Below, piece after piece: positions 16,807 to 25,782 of a stretch of DNA of 51,139 nucleotides (the first letter of the stretch is position 1; each line of letters starts with the position of its first letter). The notes under the pieces were generated by a model. The model was not told the origin of the DNA, made no database searches, and saw only the letters and a list, made by a program, of their open reading frames with translations. The position numbers and the translations under genes are program-made. The stretch spans positions 1 through 51,139 of the forward strand of contig NZ_NEGK01000019.1 of assembly GCF_002135435.1 (NCBI RefSeq). The letters are read 5' to 3'. The stretch is from Acinetobacter sp. ANC 3813. Its GTDB lineage: Bacteria; Pseudomonadota; Gammaproteobacteria; Pseudomonadales; Moraxellaceae.

Positions 16807-19017
16807 CTATTCAGCGCCCATAAACGGATCTGAATAGCCATCCTTGCCTGTTTCAATGCGTCCCGCAAAACGGCGCTCAAAACTGCTGCCATTATTCAAT
16901 GTCACGCTAAAATCATACCAGCCATGCACACTTTGCATATCCAGCACCACTTCGCTTTCATTGGCAGCGCTTTTTACCTGCCACGTTTTACCGTCTAAAT
17001 AGGCATTGGCTTTCACGGTGAGATCAGCGCTCTGCTGCCCATCATGACGGATTTTCAAAAAGATGCGCGGCGCGCATTCTTCCATGCACACTCGAATTTC
17101 CGTCAGCGCCTGCAGCTGCTCTTTTTCTGTGACATCGCCTTTGAATGCGCGATGAAAACCGTTCGGCCCCAAAACCCACAAATCATACTGGCCGTTTTTC
17201 AGCGTCCAGTCATCTTCCAGCTGCTTGCCCGCTTGCACCATATAACGGCGCGGCACAGCGCCTAAATCCAGCTGGTCATAGACATGAAATACGCCCGCCT
17301 GCCCGCCAGTATTCAAGAACAGCAGCTTCACCGCGCCTGCGCCTGCATTCACTTTCGCGCTGGCATGCAGCATATACGGCAGCGCACGTGATGGGCGCAA
17401 GCCCGTTTCCTGTTTCGGTTTGGCCTGCAGCGCCGGCACCTGCACCTGACTGAGCTTTTCCTGATTACTGCGGATGATATCCGCCTGTTCCTTGCTTTTA
17501 CTGCCGTCCAAGCTCGGCAGCATGCTGGTATTGGGTGTTTTAAAATCAAAAGCAGACAGCAAATCACCGCAAACAGCACGGCGGTACGGGCTGATATTCG
17601 GCTCATTCACTCCAAAACGCTGCTCTAAAAACTGGATAATTGAGGTATGGTCAAACACTTGCGAATTGACCCAGCCGCCGCGGCTCCACGGCGAGATTAC
17701 ATACATCGGCACCCTTACGCCCGGCCCATATACCCCGTGCCAGAAATTCACATTTTCACCGTTTACAAATTCACGGTGCGGCTGCGATGTCGAGCCTGCC
17801 ACAGGCGGATGGTTAAAATATTCAAAAGACAGCTGTTCATCGCTCAGCGTGGTTTTGCCATGCACTTTCAGTACTTCACCGCTGGCGTTAATTTCCCGCG
17901 ATGGCGCAGAGGGTGACGGCATGTGGTCAAAAAAGCCGTCATTTTCATCAAAGTTCACCAGCAGCACGGTTTGACTCCACAGTTCCGGCTGATCCGTCAA
18001 TGCGTTCAGCAGTTCCTGAATATACCAAGCGCCCTGCACTGGGCTGGATGGCCCAGGATGCTCACTGTAGGCTGCCGGCGCCACAATCCAGCTGACCTGC
18101 GGCAATTTGCCCGCAGCTAAATCCTGCTTGAACTGCCCCAGCAACCCGCCGTCGTTCGGCATGGTATTGGCAATGCCTTTATACAGCGGCTCTTTGGCGT
18201 CGACCGCTTCATCATACGCAGGGCAAATCGGCGCATCATGGCTGACAGGCTGGCCTGAACGCTCATTGGCGGCGCGGTACTGCTGAAAGCCCGCCAAGGG
18301 ATTATCGGTAAAGTTGTCAGGCATATTTTGATAAACCTTCCAGCTGACACCCGCCTGCTGCAAACGTTCTGGATACGTCGTCCAGTCATAGCCCACGGCA
18401 GAGCTGCCGATGCCGTCAAATTCATTCACTACGCTGGCTGTACCTGAACCGGTCGGGCCGTTGGTTCCCGTCCAAATAAATTTGCGGTTCGGATTGGTGC
18501 CGGCGTGCATGGCGCAGTGATAGGCATCGCATAGGGTAAAGGCATCGGCCAAAGCATACTGAAATTCAACTTCGGCTTTTTTGTAATAGCCGATTGACTG
18601 CGGATTTTTATGTTCAACCCAGTTGCCCATGCGCCCGCAGTTCCATGCCGCCTGCCCATCTTTCCAAGAATGCGGCGTGCCGCTGACGCGCTGCGCATTG
18701 CCCAAACGGCTGTCTAAATGATAGGGATAATACAGCTGATTATTTTTGCCATACTGCTGCCAGACTTTGCGCCCACCCGCCAGCGGAATACCGAAGCGGT
18801 CGCCAAAGCCGCGCACGCCTTTCAGCATGCCGAAATAATTGTCAAAAGAGCGGTTTTCCTGCGTCAAAATCACCACATGCTTCACATCCTGCAAAGTCCC
18901 CGTTTCAACTTTGGCATCAATCGCCAAGGCTTTTTGAATGCTAAGCGGAAAACTGGCAAATGCGGCAGAGCCGAATAATGTTTTGGTCGAATTTATTAAA
19001 AAGTCACGGCGGTTCAT
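16807..19017 (-). CDS. Phosphocholine-type phospholipase C, TAT-exported
   Basis: Secreted lipase of the non-haemolytic/haemolytic Plc family (acid-phosphatase/Plc superfamily), cleaving phosphatidylcholine or sphingomyelin. 736 residues. The N-terminal twin-arginine signal contains NRRDFL and a hydrophobic segment ending near QKALA. Active-site features: TQENRSFDNYFG (metal and nucleophile region) and HAGTNPNRKFIWTG. The C-terminus has two beta-rich repeats (about 550-730) as in PlcN/PlcH. It is preceded 21 bp upstream by a tiny lipoprotein gene and probably forms an operon with it. Confidence 0.93.
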   Translation of the reverse strand: MNRRDFLINSTKTLFGSAAFASFPLSIQKALAIDAKVETGTLQDVKHVVILTQENRSFDNYFGMLKGVRGFGDRFGIPLAGGRKVWQQYGKNNQLYYPYHLDSRLGNAQRVSGTPHSWKDGQAAWNCGRMGNWVEHKNPQSIGYYKKAEVEFQYALADAFTLCDAYHCAMHAGTNPNRKFIWTGTNGPTGSGTASVVNEFDGIGSSAVGYDWTTYPERLQQAGVSWKVYQNMPDNFTDNPLAGFQQYRAANERSGQPVSHDAPICPAYDEAVDAKEPLYKGIANTMPNDGGLLGQFKQDLAAGKLPQVSWIVAPAAYSEHPGPSSPVQGAWYIQELLNALTDQPELWSQTVLLVNFDENDGFFDHMPSPSAPSREINASGEVLKVHGKTTLSDEQLSFEYFNHPPVAGSTSQPHREFVNGENVNFWHGVYGPGVRVPMYVISPWSRGGWVNSQVFDHTSIIQFLEQRFGVNEPNISPYRRAVCGDLLSAFDFKTPNTSMLPSLDGSKSKEQADIIRSNQEKLSQVQVPALQAKPKQETGLRPSRALPYMLHASAKVNAGAGAVKLLFLNTGGQAGVFHVYDQLDLGAVPRRYMVQAGKQLEDDWTLKNGQYDLWVLGPNGFHRAFKGDVTEKEQLQALTEIRVCMEECAPRIFLKIRHDGQQSADLTVKANAYLDGKTWQVKSAANESEVVLDMQSVHGWYDFSVTLNNGSSFERRFAGRIETGKDGYSDPFMGAE

Positions 19018-19038
19018 TGTTCTATCCTGCTGTTTTTA

Positions 19039-19173
19039 TTATGGGGCGCAATGCATTTTACAATTGGGCTTCGGCTGCGTTGGCTGCCCGCCAGATACAT
19101 CGTCATCATCGCCATTGCAGGCGCTCAGCAAAACAGCAGAACTCATGACGAGCAGCATCAAAAAAACGCGCAT
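19039..19173 (-). CDS. Tiny lipoprotein upstream of phospholipase C
   Basis: 44 residues beginning MRVFLMLLVMSSAVLLSAC, with lipobox LSAC and lipidated cysteine C19. The mature part is only about 26 residues: an acidic NGDDDDV stretch, a QPTQPKP linker and two further cysteines near the end (CKMHC). AAGGA lies 9 nt before the ATG. The gap to the phospholipase start is 21 bp. Aspartate directly after the lipidated residues could influence sorting. I do not recognise a characterised family. A helper, anchor or chaperone of the phospholipase is a guess from context only. Confidence 0.7.
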   Translation of the reverse strand: MRVFLMLLVMSSAVLLSACNGDDDDVSGGQPTQPKPNCKMHCAP

Positions 19174-19263
19174 TTGTTAAATTCCTTAGAGTTGTATGCG
19201 CACATAGAAATAAAGCAGCAAAATGACAGGGCGGTGATGGTTTTATTTCAGCCCGGTGAAAAA

Positions 19264-19292
19264 CAAAAAACGCACCCGAAGGTGCGTCTTTT
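19264..19292. terminator. Terminator of rph (bidirectional)
   Basis: ACGCACC (19270-19276), loop CGAA, GGTGCGT (19281-19287), with T-runs on both strands. On the minus strand it directly follows rph. Confidence 0.85.
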
Positions 19293-19313
19293 TCTTGAAC
19301 AAAATCAGCAATT

Positions 19314-20030
19314 TTACCAGCCTAATGCTTCTTGCTGCTTTTTGATGAGTTCTTGTATGCCTTTTTCAGCCAGCTCCAGCATTTCATTGCATTGCGCGCG
19401 GGTAAACGGCTTTTCTTCTGCTGTGCCTTGCACTTCAATAAATTCACCGGCTTGGGTCATCACCACATTTAAGTCAGTTTGACAGCTTGAATCTTCTTCA
19501 TAGCAAAGATCCAGCAGCGCTTCATCTTTATAAATACCCACAGAAACAGCAGCCACTAAACCTTTCAGCGGATCTTGCTTAATTTTTTTCTGCGCCAGCA
19601 ATACATTCATCGCATCAATCAGCGCCACGGCTGCGCCAGTAATCGATGCAGTACGTGTGCCGCCATCCGCTTGAATCACATCGCAGTCAATCGTAATCGT
19701 ATTTTCACCGAGTTTTTTCAAATCGACCATTGCACGAAGGCTGCGGCCGATTAAACGTTGGATTTCTTGTGTACGGCCGCTTTGCTTACCGCGCGCAGCT
19801 TCACGGTCAGAACGGGTGTGCGTAGAACGCGGCAGCATGCCGTATTCCGCTGTGACCCAGCCTTGGCCCTTACCTTTCAAGAAACGCGGCACTGAATTAT
19901 CAATGCTGGCAGTGCACAGCACTTTTGTATGACCAAATTCAACCAATACAGAACCTTCCGCATAACGGGTGTAATTGCGGGTAATTTTAACGTCACGTAA
20001 TTGATCTAAAGCTCGCTGGTCGATACGCAT
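19314..20030 (-). CDS. rph: Ribonuclease PH
   Basis: Phosphorolytic 3'-5' exoribonuclease that trims tRNA 3' ends. 238 residues, standard. The phosphate and catalytic region is present: RSTHTRSDREAARGKQSGRTQEIQRLIGRSLR, with core GRTQEIQRLIGRSLR, and later CDVIQADGGTRTASITG. Single gene with its own terminator. Confidence 0.97.
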   Translation of the reverse strand: MRIDQRALDQLRDVKITRNYTRYAEGSVLVEFGHTKVLCTASIDNSVPRFLKGKGQGWVTAEYGMLPRSTHTRSDREAARGKQSGRTQEIQRLIGRSLRAMVDLKKLGENTITIDCDVIQADGGTRTASITGAAVALIDAMNVLLAQKKIKQDPLKGLVAAVSVGIYKDEALLDLCYEEDSSCQTDLNVVMTQAGEFIEVQGTAEEKPFTRAQCNEMLELAEKGIQELIKKQQEALGW

Positions 20031-20214
20031 AGTGCATCCTTATTCAGATAGAAATGAATTGCGCCTAAGTATAGCAGATGCTGCCTGCAAGATTGATGCG
20101 ACATTTACGGATTTATACATGACGGTCTGCGCGCTTGCATTCATGGCTGCGCTGCGCATCGTTTCAGCGCTTATTTTTTGATAGACTGAAGCCCTTCAAG
20201 GATTGAGTATCTGC

Positions 20215-20895
20215 ATGTCCAAACGTGATGATCGCAAGCAGCAAAGCCGTCAGGCCTTATTGGATGCTGCATTGATTTTAAATACTTCTGGACGGGCCTT
20301 CAGCAGCATTAGCCTGCGCGAGATTACCCGCCATGCAGACTTAGTCCCTGCGGCTTTTTACCGCCATTTTGCGGATATGGAACAATTGGGGCTGGAGCTG
20401 ATTGACCAAAGCGCCCTGCATTTAAAAGGCGTGCTGCATCAGCTCGGACAAGCCTACCTGTACCAGCCCAATGCCAAAACCAAAGTCAGTCTGGACATTT
20501 TTTTTCAAGCCATTGAGCATTATCCAGAACCGTGGATTTTTCTCATCTCAGAACGCTGGGGCGGCTCTGCGGCGCTGCGTCAGGCCATTGACCGTGAAAT
20601 TCAGTATCTGATTGATGATTTGGCCAATGGCCTTGGGCGCTCAGAAAATTTACGCCAAATGCAGCATTCTCAAGACCTGCGCATGCTCTCTCAAATGTTT
20701 GTATGTTTAGCGCTGGAATGGGCGATGGGCTGGATTGAAATCCGCCGCCGTTTTCAGCCGGACCAATATGCTGAACAGCGTGAGCGCTTTAAAAGCCAAG
20801 CCTTTATTCAAACACAGCTGCTGTTCCGCGGCATTCTGAATTGGGAACGTGCGCCAGCGGCTGTACCAGAACAGCCCGCCCAAACACCACAATAA
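20215..20895 (+). CDS. TetR/AcrR family regulator, FabR-like
   Basis: 226 residues from the ATG at 20215; a TTG four codons earlier is a less likely start. The N-terminal helix-turn-helix spans about 10-55 (SLREITRHADLVPAAFYRHFADMEQLGLELI). The recognition helix with PAAFYRHF and the C-terminal pattern (ALEWAMGWIEIRRRFQPDQ) resemble FabR, which controls unsaturated fatty-acid synthesis in E. coli. No target operon is adjacent. The tail after residue 210 is proline and glutamine rich and variable. Confidence 0.75.
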   Translation: MSKRDDRKQQSRQALLDAALILNTSGRAFSSISLREITRHADLVPAAFYRHFADMEQLGLELIDQSALHLKGVLHQLGQAYLYQPNAKTKVSLDIFFQAIEHYPEPWIFLISERWGGSAALRQAIDREIQYLIDDLANGLGRSENLRQMQHSQDLRMLSQMFVCLALEWAMGWIEIRRRFQPDQYAEQRERFKSQAFIQTQLLFRGILNWERAPAAVPEQPAQTPQ

Positions 20896-20923
20896 AAAAA
20901 CCGCAGAAAACTGCGGTTTTTTT
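20894..20923. terminator. Bidirectional terminator between the TetR gene and dsbA
   Basis: A-run, CCGCAG (20901-20906), loop AAAA, CTGCGG (20911-20916), T-run. Serves both converging genes. Confidence 0.88.
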
Positions 20924-20945
20924 ACATCAATTCAAACAAAAACGC

Positions 20946-21563
20946 TTATTTTGCTTTGCGTTCCTGCTCAATCAGGTAATTCAAAACTTGAGTCACTTTT
21001 TGGTCTTCACCCTGAATCACATATTTGCCGTTTACAGTTACTGCTGGCACGCCGCTTAACTGATAGCGCTTCGCTAGATCTTGCGCTTGCGCAATTTTAG
21101 AGGTGATTGGGAAAGACTTATAAGTGCTGTTAAATTTTGCTTCTGGAATGCCAAACTGGGTAAAGAATTTAGCAAAAGCAGCTTGTTCTAAAATGTTCTG
21201 GCCATTGGCATGAATTTCATGGAACAGCGTTAAATGTGTTTTCGGACGGACGCCCAAAGCTTCAGACACAAAGTAAGCGCGGGCGCCTTGCTCCCACAGC
21301 GGATTCATCGCCGCTGGCGTGCGCACAAAGCGTACATCTTTCGGCATTTGCTTCAGCCAAGCCTGCATATGCGGTTCCAGCTTAAAGCAATGCGGACAGC
21401 CATACCAAAAGAATTCACGCACTTCAATTTTACCCGGTTTTTCAACAGCGACTGGGGTAGGAAGAACCGTATAGTCTTTACCTGCGACAAACTGCGCAGC
21501 CATCGCGCTGCCCGAAAAAGCAAAAAGAGCAGCGGCAGCACTGCTGAAAAGAAATTTTTTCAT
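20946..21563 (-). CDS. dsbA: Thiol:disulfide interchange protein DsbA
   Basis: Periplasmic oxidase that introduces disulfides into exported proteins. I take the ATG at 21563 (MKKFLFSSAAAALFAFSGSAMA, 205 residues) because it gives a clean signal peptide cleaved after AMA; a start 8 codons upstream is possible. The active site is FWYGCPHCFK, the CPHC form found in E. coli DsbA. The cis-proline region is SGVPAVTVNGKYVI. Divergent from ubiG. Confidence 0.95.
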   Translation of the reverse strand: MKKFLFSSAAAALFAFSGSAMAAQFVAGKDYTVLPTPVAVEKPGKIEVREFFWYGCPHCFKLEPHMQAWLKQMPKDVRFVRTPAAMNPLWEQGARAYFVSEALGVRPKTHLTLFHEIHANGQNILEQAAFAKFFTQFGIPEAKFNSTYKSFPITSKIAQAQDLAKRYQLSGVPAVTVNGKYVIQGEDQKVTQVLNYLIEQERKAK

Positions 21564-21743
21564 GAAGCGTATAGTCCTCTGAATCATTATGATTGGCTTA
21601 TGCCGACACTATAAATCAAAATGGCCAAATTTCGTTTTCATTCTGTGAACTTTTTATAGCTTTTATCGCTTTTTCCTGAATAAACGCTACACTAGCTTCC
21701 CATAGACTTTTTAAAATATAACGACTTGCTTGAGGTGACTCTG

Positions 21744-22460
21744 ATGTCTCAATTGAATGTTGACCCGCAAGAAATTGCCAAATTTGAAGCATTTGCGGCC
21801 ATCTGGTGGGACCAGCATTCTGAGTTCCGCCCGCTGCATATGATTAACCCGCTGCGCCTGAACTGGATTGATGAGCATTCTGGCGGCATCAGCGGCAAAA
21901 AAGTGCTGGACGTCGGCTGCGGCGGCGGCATTCTGGCAGAAAGCATGGCGCGCCGCGGCGCAAATGTGCTGGGCATTGATATGGGCTTAGCGCCGCTCAA
22001 TGTTGCCCGCCTGCATGCAGAGCAGGAAAATGTACAGAATATTGAATACCGCCAAGTCCCGGTAGAACAGCTGGCAGAAGAACAGGCTGGGCAATATGAT
22101 GTGGTCACCTGCATGGAAATGCTGGAACATGTGCCTGATCCTGCATCGATTATCCAAGCCTGCCAAAAACTGGTGAAACCGGGCGGACATGTGTTTTTCT
22201 CGACCATCAACCGCAATCCTAAATCTTATTTATTCGCCATCATTGGCGCTGAATATGTGCTGCGCATGCTGGCCAAAGGCACGCATGACTATCATAAATT
22301 CATTAAGCCTTCAGAACTGGCGCATGACATCCGCAGCGCCAATCTAAAACTCAAAGACATGACGGGCCTGCACTATAATCCGCTGACCAAGCGCTACTGG
22401 CTGGCACCGAATGTCGATGTGAACTACATGGTTCACACCGTCAATGAAGGTGCCGAATGA
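21744..22460 (+). CDS. ubiG: Ubiquinone O-methyltransferase UbiG
   Basis: SAM-dependent enzyme performing both O-methylations of ubiquinone synthesis. 238 residues from ATG 21744, with GAGGTGA 5 nt upstream. SAM motif I is VLDVGCGGGILAES; further motifs are EMLEHVPDP and FFSTINRNPKSY. First gene of ubiG-mupP-yciK; its stop overlaps the next start by 4 nt (ATGA), which indicates translational coupling. Confidence 0.97.
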   Translation: MSQLNVDPQEIAKFEAFAAIWWDQHSEFRPLHMINPLRLNWIDEHSGGISGKKVLDVGCGGGILAESMARRGANVLGIDMGLAPLNVARLHAEQENVQNIEYRQVPVEQLAEEQAGQYDVVTCMEMLEHVPDPASIIQACQKLVKPGGHVFFSTINRNPKSYLFAIIGAEYVLRMLAKGTHDYHKFIKPSELAHDIRSANLKLKDMTGLHYNPLTKRYWLAPNVDVNYMVHTVNEGAE

Positions 22461-23155
22461 AAGCAGTTCTGTTTGATTTGGACGGCACACTGATTGACAC
22501 TGCAGCGGATTTTATCCGCATTTTGCAGGACATGTGCCGTGAAAAAGGTTGTGCTGTAGTCGATGCAGATTTGATCCGCACCCAAGTTTCAGAAGGCGCG
22601 CGCGCCATGGTCAAGCTGGTCTATCCTGAGCTTGATGTAGAAGATCCGGTCTTTCTGGCGCATCGCCAGCGCTTTTTAGATCTGTACGGCGCGGATATTG
22701 CGGTAGATACTGACCTGTTTGCAGGCATGTATCCCCTGCTGGAAGAGCTGGAAAGCCATCAGATTCCATGGGGCATTGTCACCAATAAGCCGCGCTGGCT
22801 CAGTGAATCCCTGCTGCAGGCGCTGAATTTAAGCGAACGCTGCGCAGTGCTGGTTTGCCCTGAAGATGTCAGCAAAACCAAGCCCGACCCGGAACCGATG
22901 TATCTGGCGGCCAAAGCCATTCATTTGGATGCCAAAGACTGCCTTTATGTCGGTGATCACCCGCGCGACATAGATGCTGGACGCAATGCAGGCATGTATA
23001 CTGTTCTGGCGGCTTACGGCTATTTACCGCTGCAGTACAAAGATGACTTAACAGCTTGGCAAGCAGATTGTATAGTGAATACAGTAGCAGGATTGCATGA
23101 CGCGCTTCGCCAGCTGGTGATTGCTCCGCTTCAGGCAAAAACGCTAATCTCATAA
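22457..23155 (+). CDS. mupP: N-acetylmuramic acid 6-phosphate phosphatase MupP (HAD family)
   Basis: HAD phosphatase of 232 residues, similar to phosphoglycolate phosphatase. Motif I LFDLDGTLIDTA, motif II IVTNKP, motif III lysine in SKTKPDPEP and motif IV GDHPRDIDAGRNAGM are present. In Pseudomonas the gene between ubiG and yciK is MupP, which dephosphorylates MurNAc-6-P in the cell-wall recycling route that bypasses de novo MurNAc synthesis. The identical context makes MupP the better name here. Gph activity on 2-phosphoglycolate cannot be excluded by reading. Confidence 0.85.
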   Translation: MKAVLFDLDGTLIDTAADFIRILQDMCREKGCAVVDADLIRTQVSEGARAMVKLVYPELDVEDPVFLAHRQRFLDLYGADIAVDTDLFAGMYPLLEELESHQIPWGIVTNKPRWLSESLLQALNLSERCAVLVCPEDVSKTKPDPEPMYLAAKAIHLDAKDCLYVGDHPRDIDAGRNAGMYTVLAAYGYLPLQYKDDLTAWQADCIVNTVAGLHDALRQLVIAPLQAKTLIS

Positions 23156-23225
23156 AAGATAAAAGAACCAACCAAGAGCGCGTTTAAGACGACACAATAA
23201 GCACAATAAAACGAGGAGGCTTAGC

Positions 23226-23972
23226 ATGAAATATTCAGAATATCAGCCTCGCCCCGATCTGCTGAAAGATCGCATCATCCTGATTACAGGTGCGGGCGAC
23301 GGTATTGGCCGCGCTGCGGCGCTCAGCTATGCGCTGCATGGCGCTACAGTGGTGCTGCATGGGCGTACCCTGAATAAGCTGGAAGTGATTTATGATGAAA
23401 TTGAAGGCTTAGGCGCGCCTCAGCCGGCAATTTTGCCATTGCAGCTGTCCAGCGCCTCATCTCGCGATTATGAATTGCTGGTCGATACATTAGAACGCCA
23501 ATTTGGCCGTTTGGACGGCATTTTGCATAATGCCGGCATCTTAGGAGAACGCACAGAACTGGCCCACTACCCTGTTGATGTTTGGGATGATGTGATGGCC
23601 GTCAACTTGCGCGCACCCTTTATTTTGACGCAGGAACTGATGCCGCTGCTGCAAAAATCGGAGAACGCGTCTGTGGTTTTTGCCAGTTCAGGCGTAGGGC
23701 GTGAAGCGCGCGAGCGCTGGGGCGCTTACTCAGTATCTAAAATTGCCATTGAAGCTGTGAGCACGCTGTTTGCCAAAGAAAATGTGCATCCGAATATCCG
23801 CTTCAACTGCATCAACCCTGGCGCGACCCGCACTGCAATGCGCGCCAAGGCCTATCCAGAAGAAGATCCAAAAACACTGCTTACACCAGAGCAGATTATG
23901 CCGGCCTATTTATACCTCATGGGTGATGACAGCCTGCAGATGAATGGTCAAAGCATCGATGCACAAGACTAA
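23226..23972 (+). CDS. yciK: YciK-family short-chain dehydrogenase/reductase
   Basis: 248 residues. Rossmann motif ITGAGDGIGRAAAL, NAG motif (HNAGILGE) and catalytic YSVSK (Y and K four apart) with the upstream serine in FASSGVG. A strong AGGAGG precedes the ATG. The frame, order and spacing match ubiG-mupP-yciK in Pseudomonas. The physiological substrate of YciK is not known. Confidence 0.9.
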   Translation: MKYSEYQPRPDLLKDRIILITGAGDGIGRAAALSYALHGATVVLHGRTLNKLEVIYDEIEGLGAPQPAILPLQLSSASSRDYELLVDTLERQFGRLDGILHNAGILGERTELAHYPVDVWDDVMAVNLRAPFILTQELMPLLQKSENASVVFASSGVGREARERWGAYSVSKIAIEAVSTLFAKENVHPNIRFNCINPGATRTAMRAKAYPEEDPKTLLTPEQIMPAYLYLMGDDSLQMNGQSIDAQD

Positions 23973-23992
23973 AAAACAGATGTAAAACGATT

Positions 23993-24020
23993 AAAAAAGG
24001 AGGCGCTGGCTTCCTTTTTT
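23993..24020 (+). terminator. Terminator of the ubiG-mupP-yciK operon
   Basis: AAAAAAGGA (23993-24001) with TCCTTTTTT (24012-24020) around a ten-base loop, ending in the T-run. Confidence 0.75.
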
Positions 24021-24114
24021 ATTGCGTGTATTTTCCCTCATGCCAAAGCAGCCTTGAAATTCTATGCAATATGCGGATACTTAGTGCCAAATATTTTGAA
24101 GCACTGAGAGCGTC

Positions 24115-24534
24115 ATGTCTGACTTGAGCAATATTACCGTAACCCCGACTGAAGACGGCATGATCAGCCTGCTGATTGATGGCCAGCCGCTGTCTGAAAA
24201 ATACGGCATGCAGTTTGATCCCAGTATTGCGGAAGAATTAAAAGCGCTCAGTACCGGCCAAAGCGTCAAACTGTTTGAGCAATTTATCTTTTCCCATACC
24301 GATCTCAACTTTGAACATGCCTACAGCTACACCTTAGGCATCATCAAAGAAGCTAACCGCTTCAAAGCAGCTAAAAACTTTGTCTATAAAATTACGGCTT
24401 CTGGCCAGCAGCCGATGGAACACATCATTAGCAAACAAGGCGAACCAATGAGCGTGGATGATGTGCGTGAATTTATTCAAGCGCATCTGGCTAAATCACT
24501 CAGCGACTATACCGACCTGAATTACGCTTATTAA
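24115..24534 (+). CDS. Conserved-looking hypothetical protein, 139 aa
   Basis: Acidic soluble protein with no signal or membrane segment. It opens MSDLSNITVTPTEDGMISLLIDG and contains an aromatic middle part (FEQFIFSHTDLNFEHAYSYTLG) and a helical C-terminus. GAGAG precedes the ATG and a hairpin terminator follows, so it is a real single-gene unit. Codon use matches its neighbours. I do not recognise a family. Confidence 0.75.
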   Translation: MSDLSNITVTPTEDGMISLLIDGQPLSEKYGMQFDPSIAEELKALSTGQSVKLFEQFIFSHTDLNFEHAYSYTLGIIKEANRFKAAKNFVYKITASGQQPMEHIISKQGEPMSVDDVREFIQAHLAKSLSDYTDLNYAY

Positions 24535-24563
24535 TCTATTACATGCACTACGCGGCATTCCAA

Positions 24564-24592
24564 AAAGGCTTATTTCGATAAGCCTTTGCTTT
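24564..24592 (+). terminator. Terminator of the 139-aa protein gene
   Basis: AAAGGCTTAT (24564-24573), loop TTCG, ATAAGCCTTT (24578-24587). Stable UUCG-type tetraloop. Confidence 0.85.
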
Positions 24593-24724
24593 TGTGTAAA
24601 AGCCTTGGATATATTAAAATCGTAATTTTAGATTATTTTTATAAAATTATTCGGTTTTATAGATTCATATTTCTCTTCTATGCTCCTCTGCATTACACAG
24701 CAAAGCTGCACAGGGAGACTAAAA

Positions 24725-24880
24725 ATGGCTGATCTGCACCGAAAACACGAAACAATCCGTTCAATTGAATCATTACAGCTGACGCATAATTTAATTGATG
24801 CATTAGACAATGTAGCAGAGGCAGAATCTGTCGCAGCAGCGGTCCATTCTTTATTGCGATTAACCGAACAATGGAATTAA
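24725..24880 (+). CDS. Small helical protein, 51 aa
   Basis: Starts MADLHRKHETIRSIESLQLT; 51 residues, entirely predicted helix, no cysteine. GGGAGA lies before the ATG at 24725 and a terminator follows at 24911-24932, so it has a complete gene's signals. The frame is open 45 nt upstream but without a ribosome site. No family recognised; an Acinetobacter-specific small protein is likely. Confidence 0.65.
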   Translation: MADLHRKHETIRSIESLQLTHNLIDALDNVAEAESVAAAVHSLLRLTEQWN

Positions 24881-24910
24881 GCCAAAGGCGGCTGCGAGCT
24901 GACTTATAAA

Positions 24911-24934
24911 AAAGCGCACAGCAATGCGCTTTTC
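24911..24934 (+). terminator. Terminator of the 51-aa protein gene
   Basis: AAAGCGCA (24911-24918), loop CAGCAA, TGCGCTTT (24925-24932). Confidence 0.8.
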
Positions 24935-25154
24935 ATCTGGGCAAATCCAAAGAAAAATTCATACGCGGCACTTGCATCTCGCCAAACTTTGCCGAAAAAT
25001 AAGCAACTGAACGATAAAACTGCCGCGTTGAAAATATAATATTCGTATTTTCTGCATTTTATTTAAAAAATTCGCCAACTATCTTCACAGTTTCTCTGCA
25101 TTTTTTGCGTACAGTAGCTGTAATGAAAATAAATTGTTCCTATGAGGATTCAAC

Positions 25155-25556
25155 ATGAAAAAGATTTGGGCTGTTCTAGCTATTTCTTTCAGTGCTTTGA
25201 TGACCAGCAGTCTAAGCATTGCTGCGCCTCACTTTGACAAAGACAGCGGCTACGACCATCCGCGCAATTATAATCAAGGCAAAAAAGGCCGTGATTCCCG
25301 CGAATTTGACGGCGAAGACCGCAATCAGGACAAGCGCCGCATGCGTGAAGAACGCGGTGTGCAGCGCCTGCAGCAGCATAAGTGGCAGACCGGCTATGTC
25401 ATGCCGCAGCATTACCGCGGTGATGGCTATAAAGTGGATTACAAAGATTATGACCTGCCAAAACCAAGCCGTAATCAGCAATGGTATAGAATCAACAATG
25501 ACTATATTTTGATTAATTCCGAAAACAACAGCATTCAGCGGATTCTCGGTTTATAA
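25155..25556 (+). CDS. RcnB-like periplasmic protein 1
   Basis: 133 residues with a signal peptide (MKKIWAVLAISFSALMTSSLSIA) and a charged D/R/K/N-rich middle. The C-terminal RcnB-like block has WQTGYVMPQHYRGDGYKVDYKDYDLPKP, QQWYRINNDYILIN and RILGL. RcnB in E. coli is a periplasmic nickel/cobalt homeostasis protein, but most family members lack tested function. GAGGA precedes the start. It is followed by its own terminator and a paralogue 226 bp on. Confidence 0.85.
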   Translation: MKKIWAVLAISFSALMTSSLSIAAPHFDKDSGYDHPRNYNQGKKGRDSREFDGEDRNQDKRRMREERGVQRLQQHKWQTGYVMPQHYRGDGYKVDYKDYDLPKPSRNQQWYRINNDYILINSENNSIQRILGL

Positions 25557-25580
25557 ATACCTATTAAATGTCTGTTCATC

Positions 25581-25606
25581 AGCCCAGATTCATCTGGGCT
25601 TTTTTA
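25581..25606 (+). terminator. Terminator of the first RcnB-like gene
   Basis: AGCCCAGAT (25581-25589) with ATCTGGGCT (25592-25600) and a T-run. Confidence 0.85.
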
Positions 25607-25782
25607 TGCCTTTCATTTCTTCAAACCCGCAGTATAAAAAGCATTCAGCCCAGTTACACAGCTTCGCTTTTCCTCCATAAAGTACACAATTCAACTAAAT
25701 TGCGCTCACGCTTTCTCTGCTCTTTCCCGCTAATTTAAATCTATCGAAATAAACCTGCTTCAGCAGTATTAAGGTGACCGCA

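Noticed and set aside
17044..18978. Several long frames on the opposite strand or shifted frames of the phospholipase C gene
   Set aside because: They lie wholly inside the phospholipase gene, overlap one another and lack start signals and domain features.
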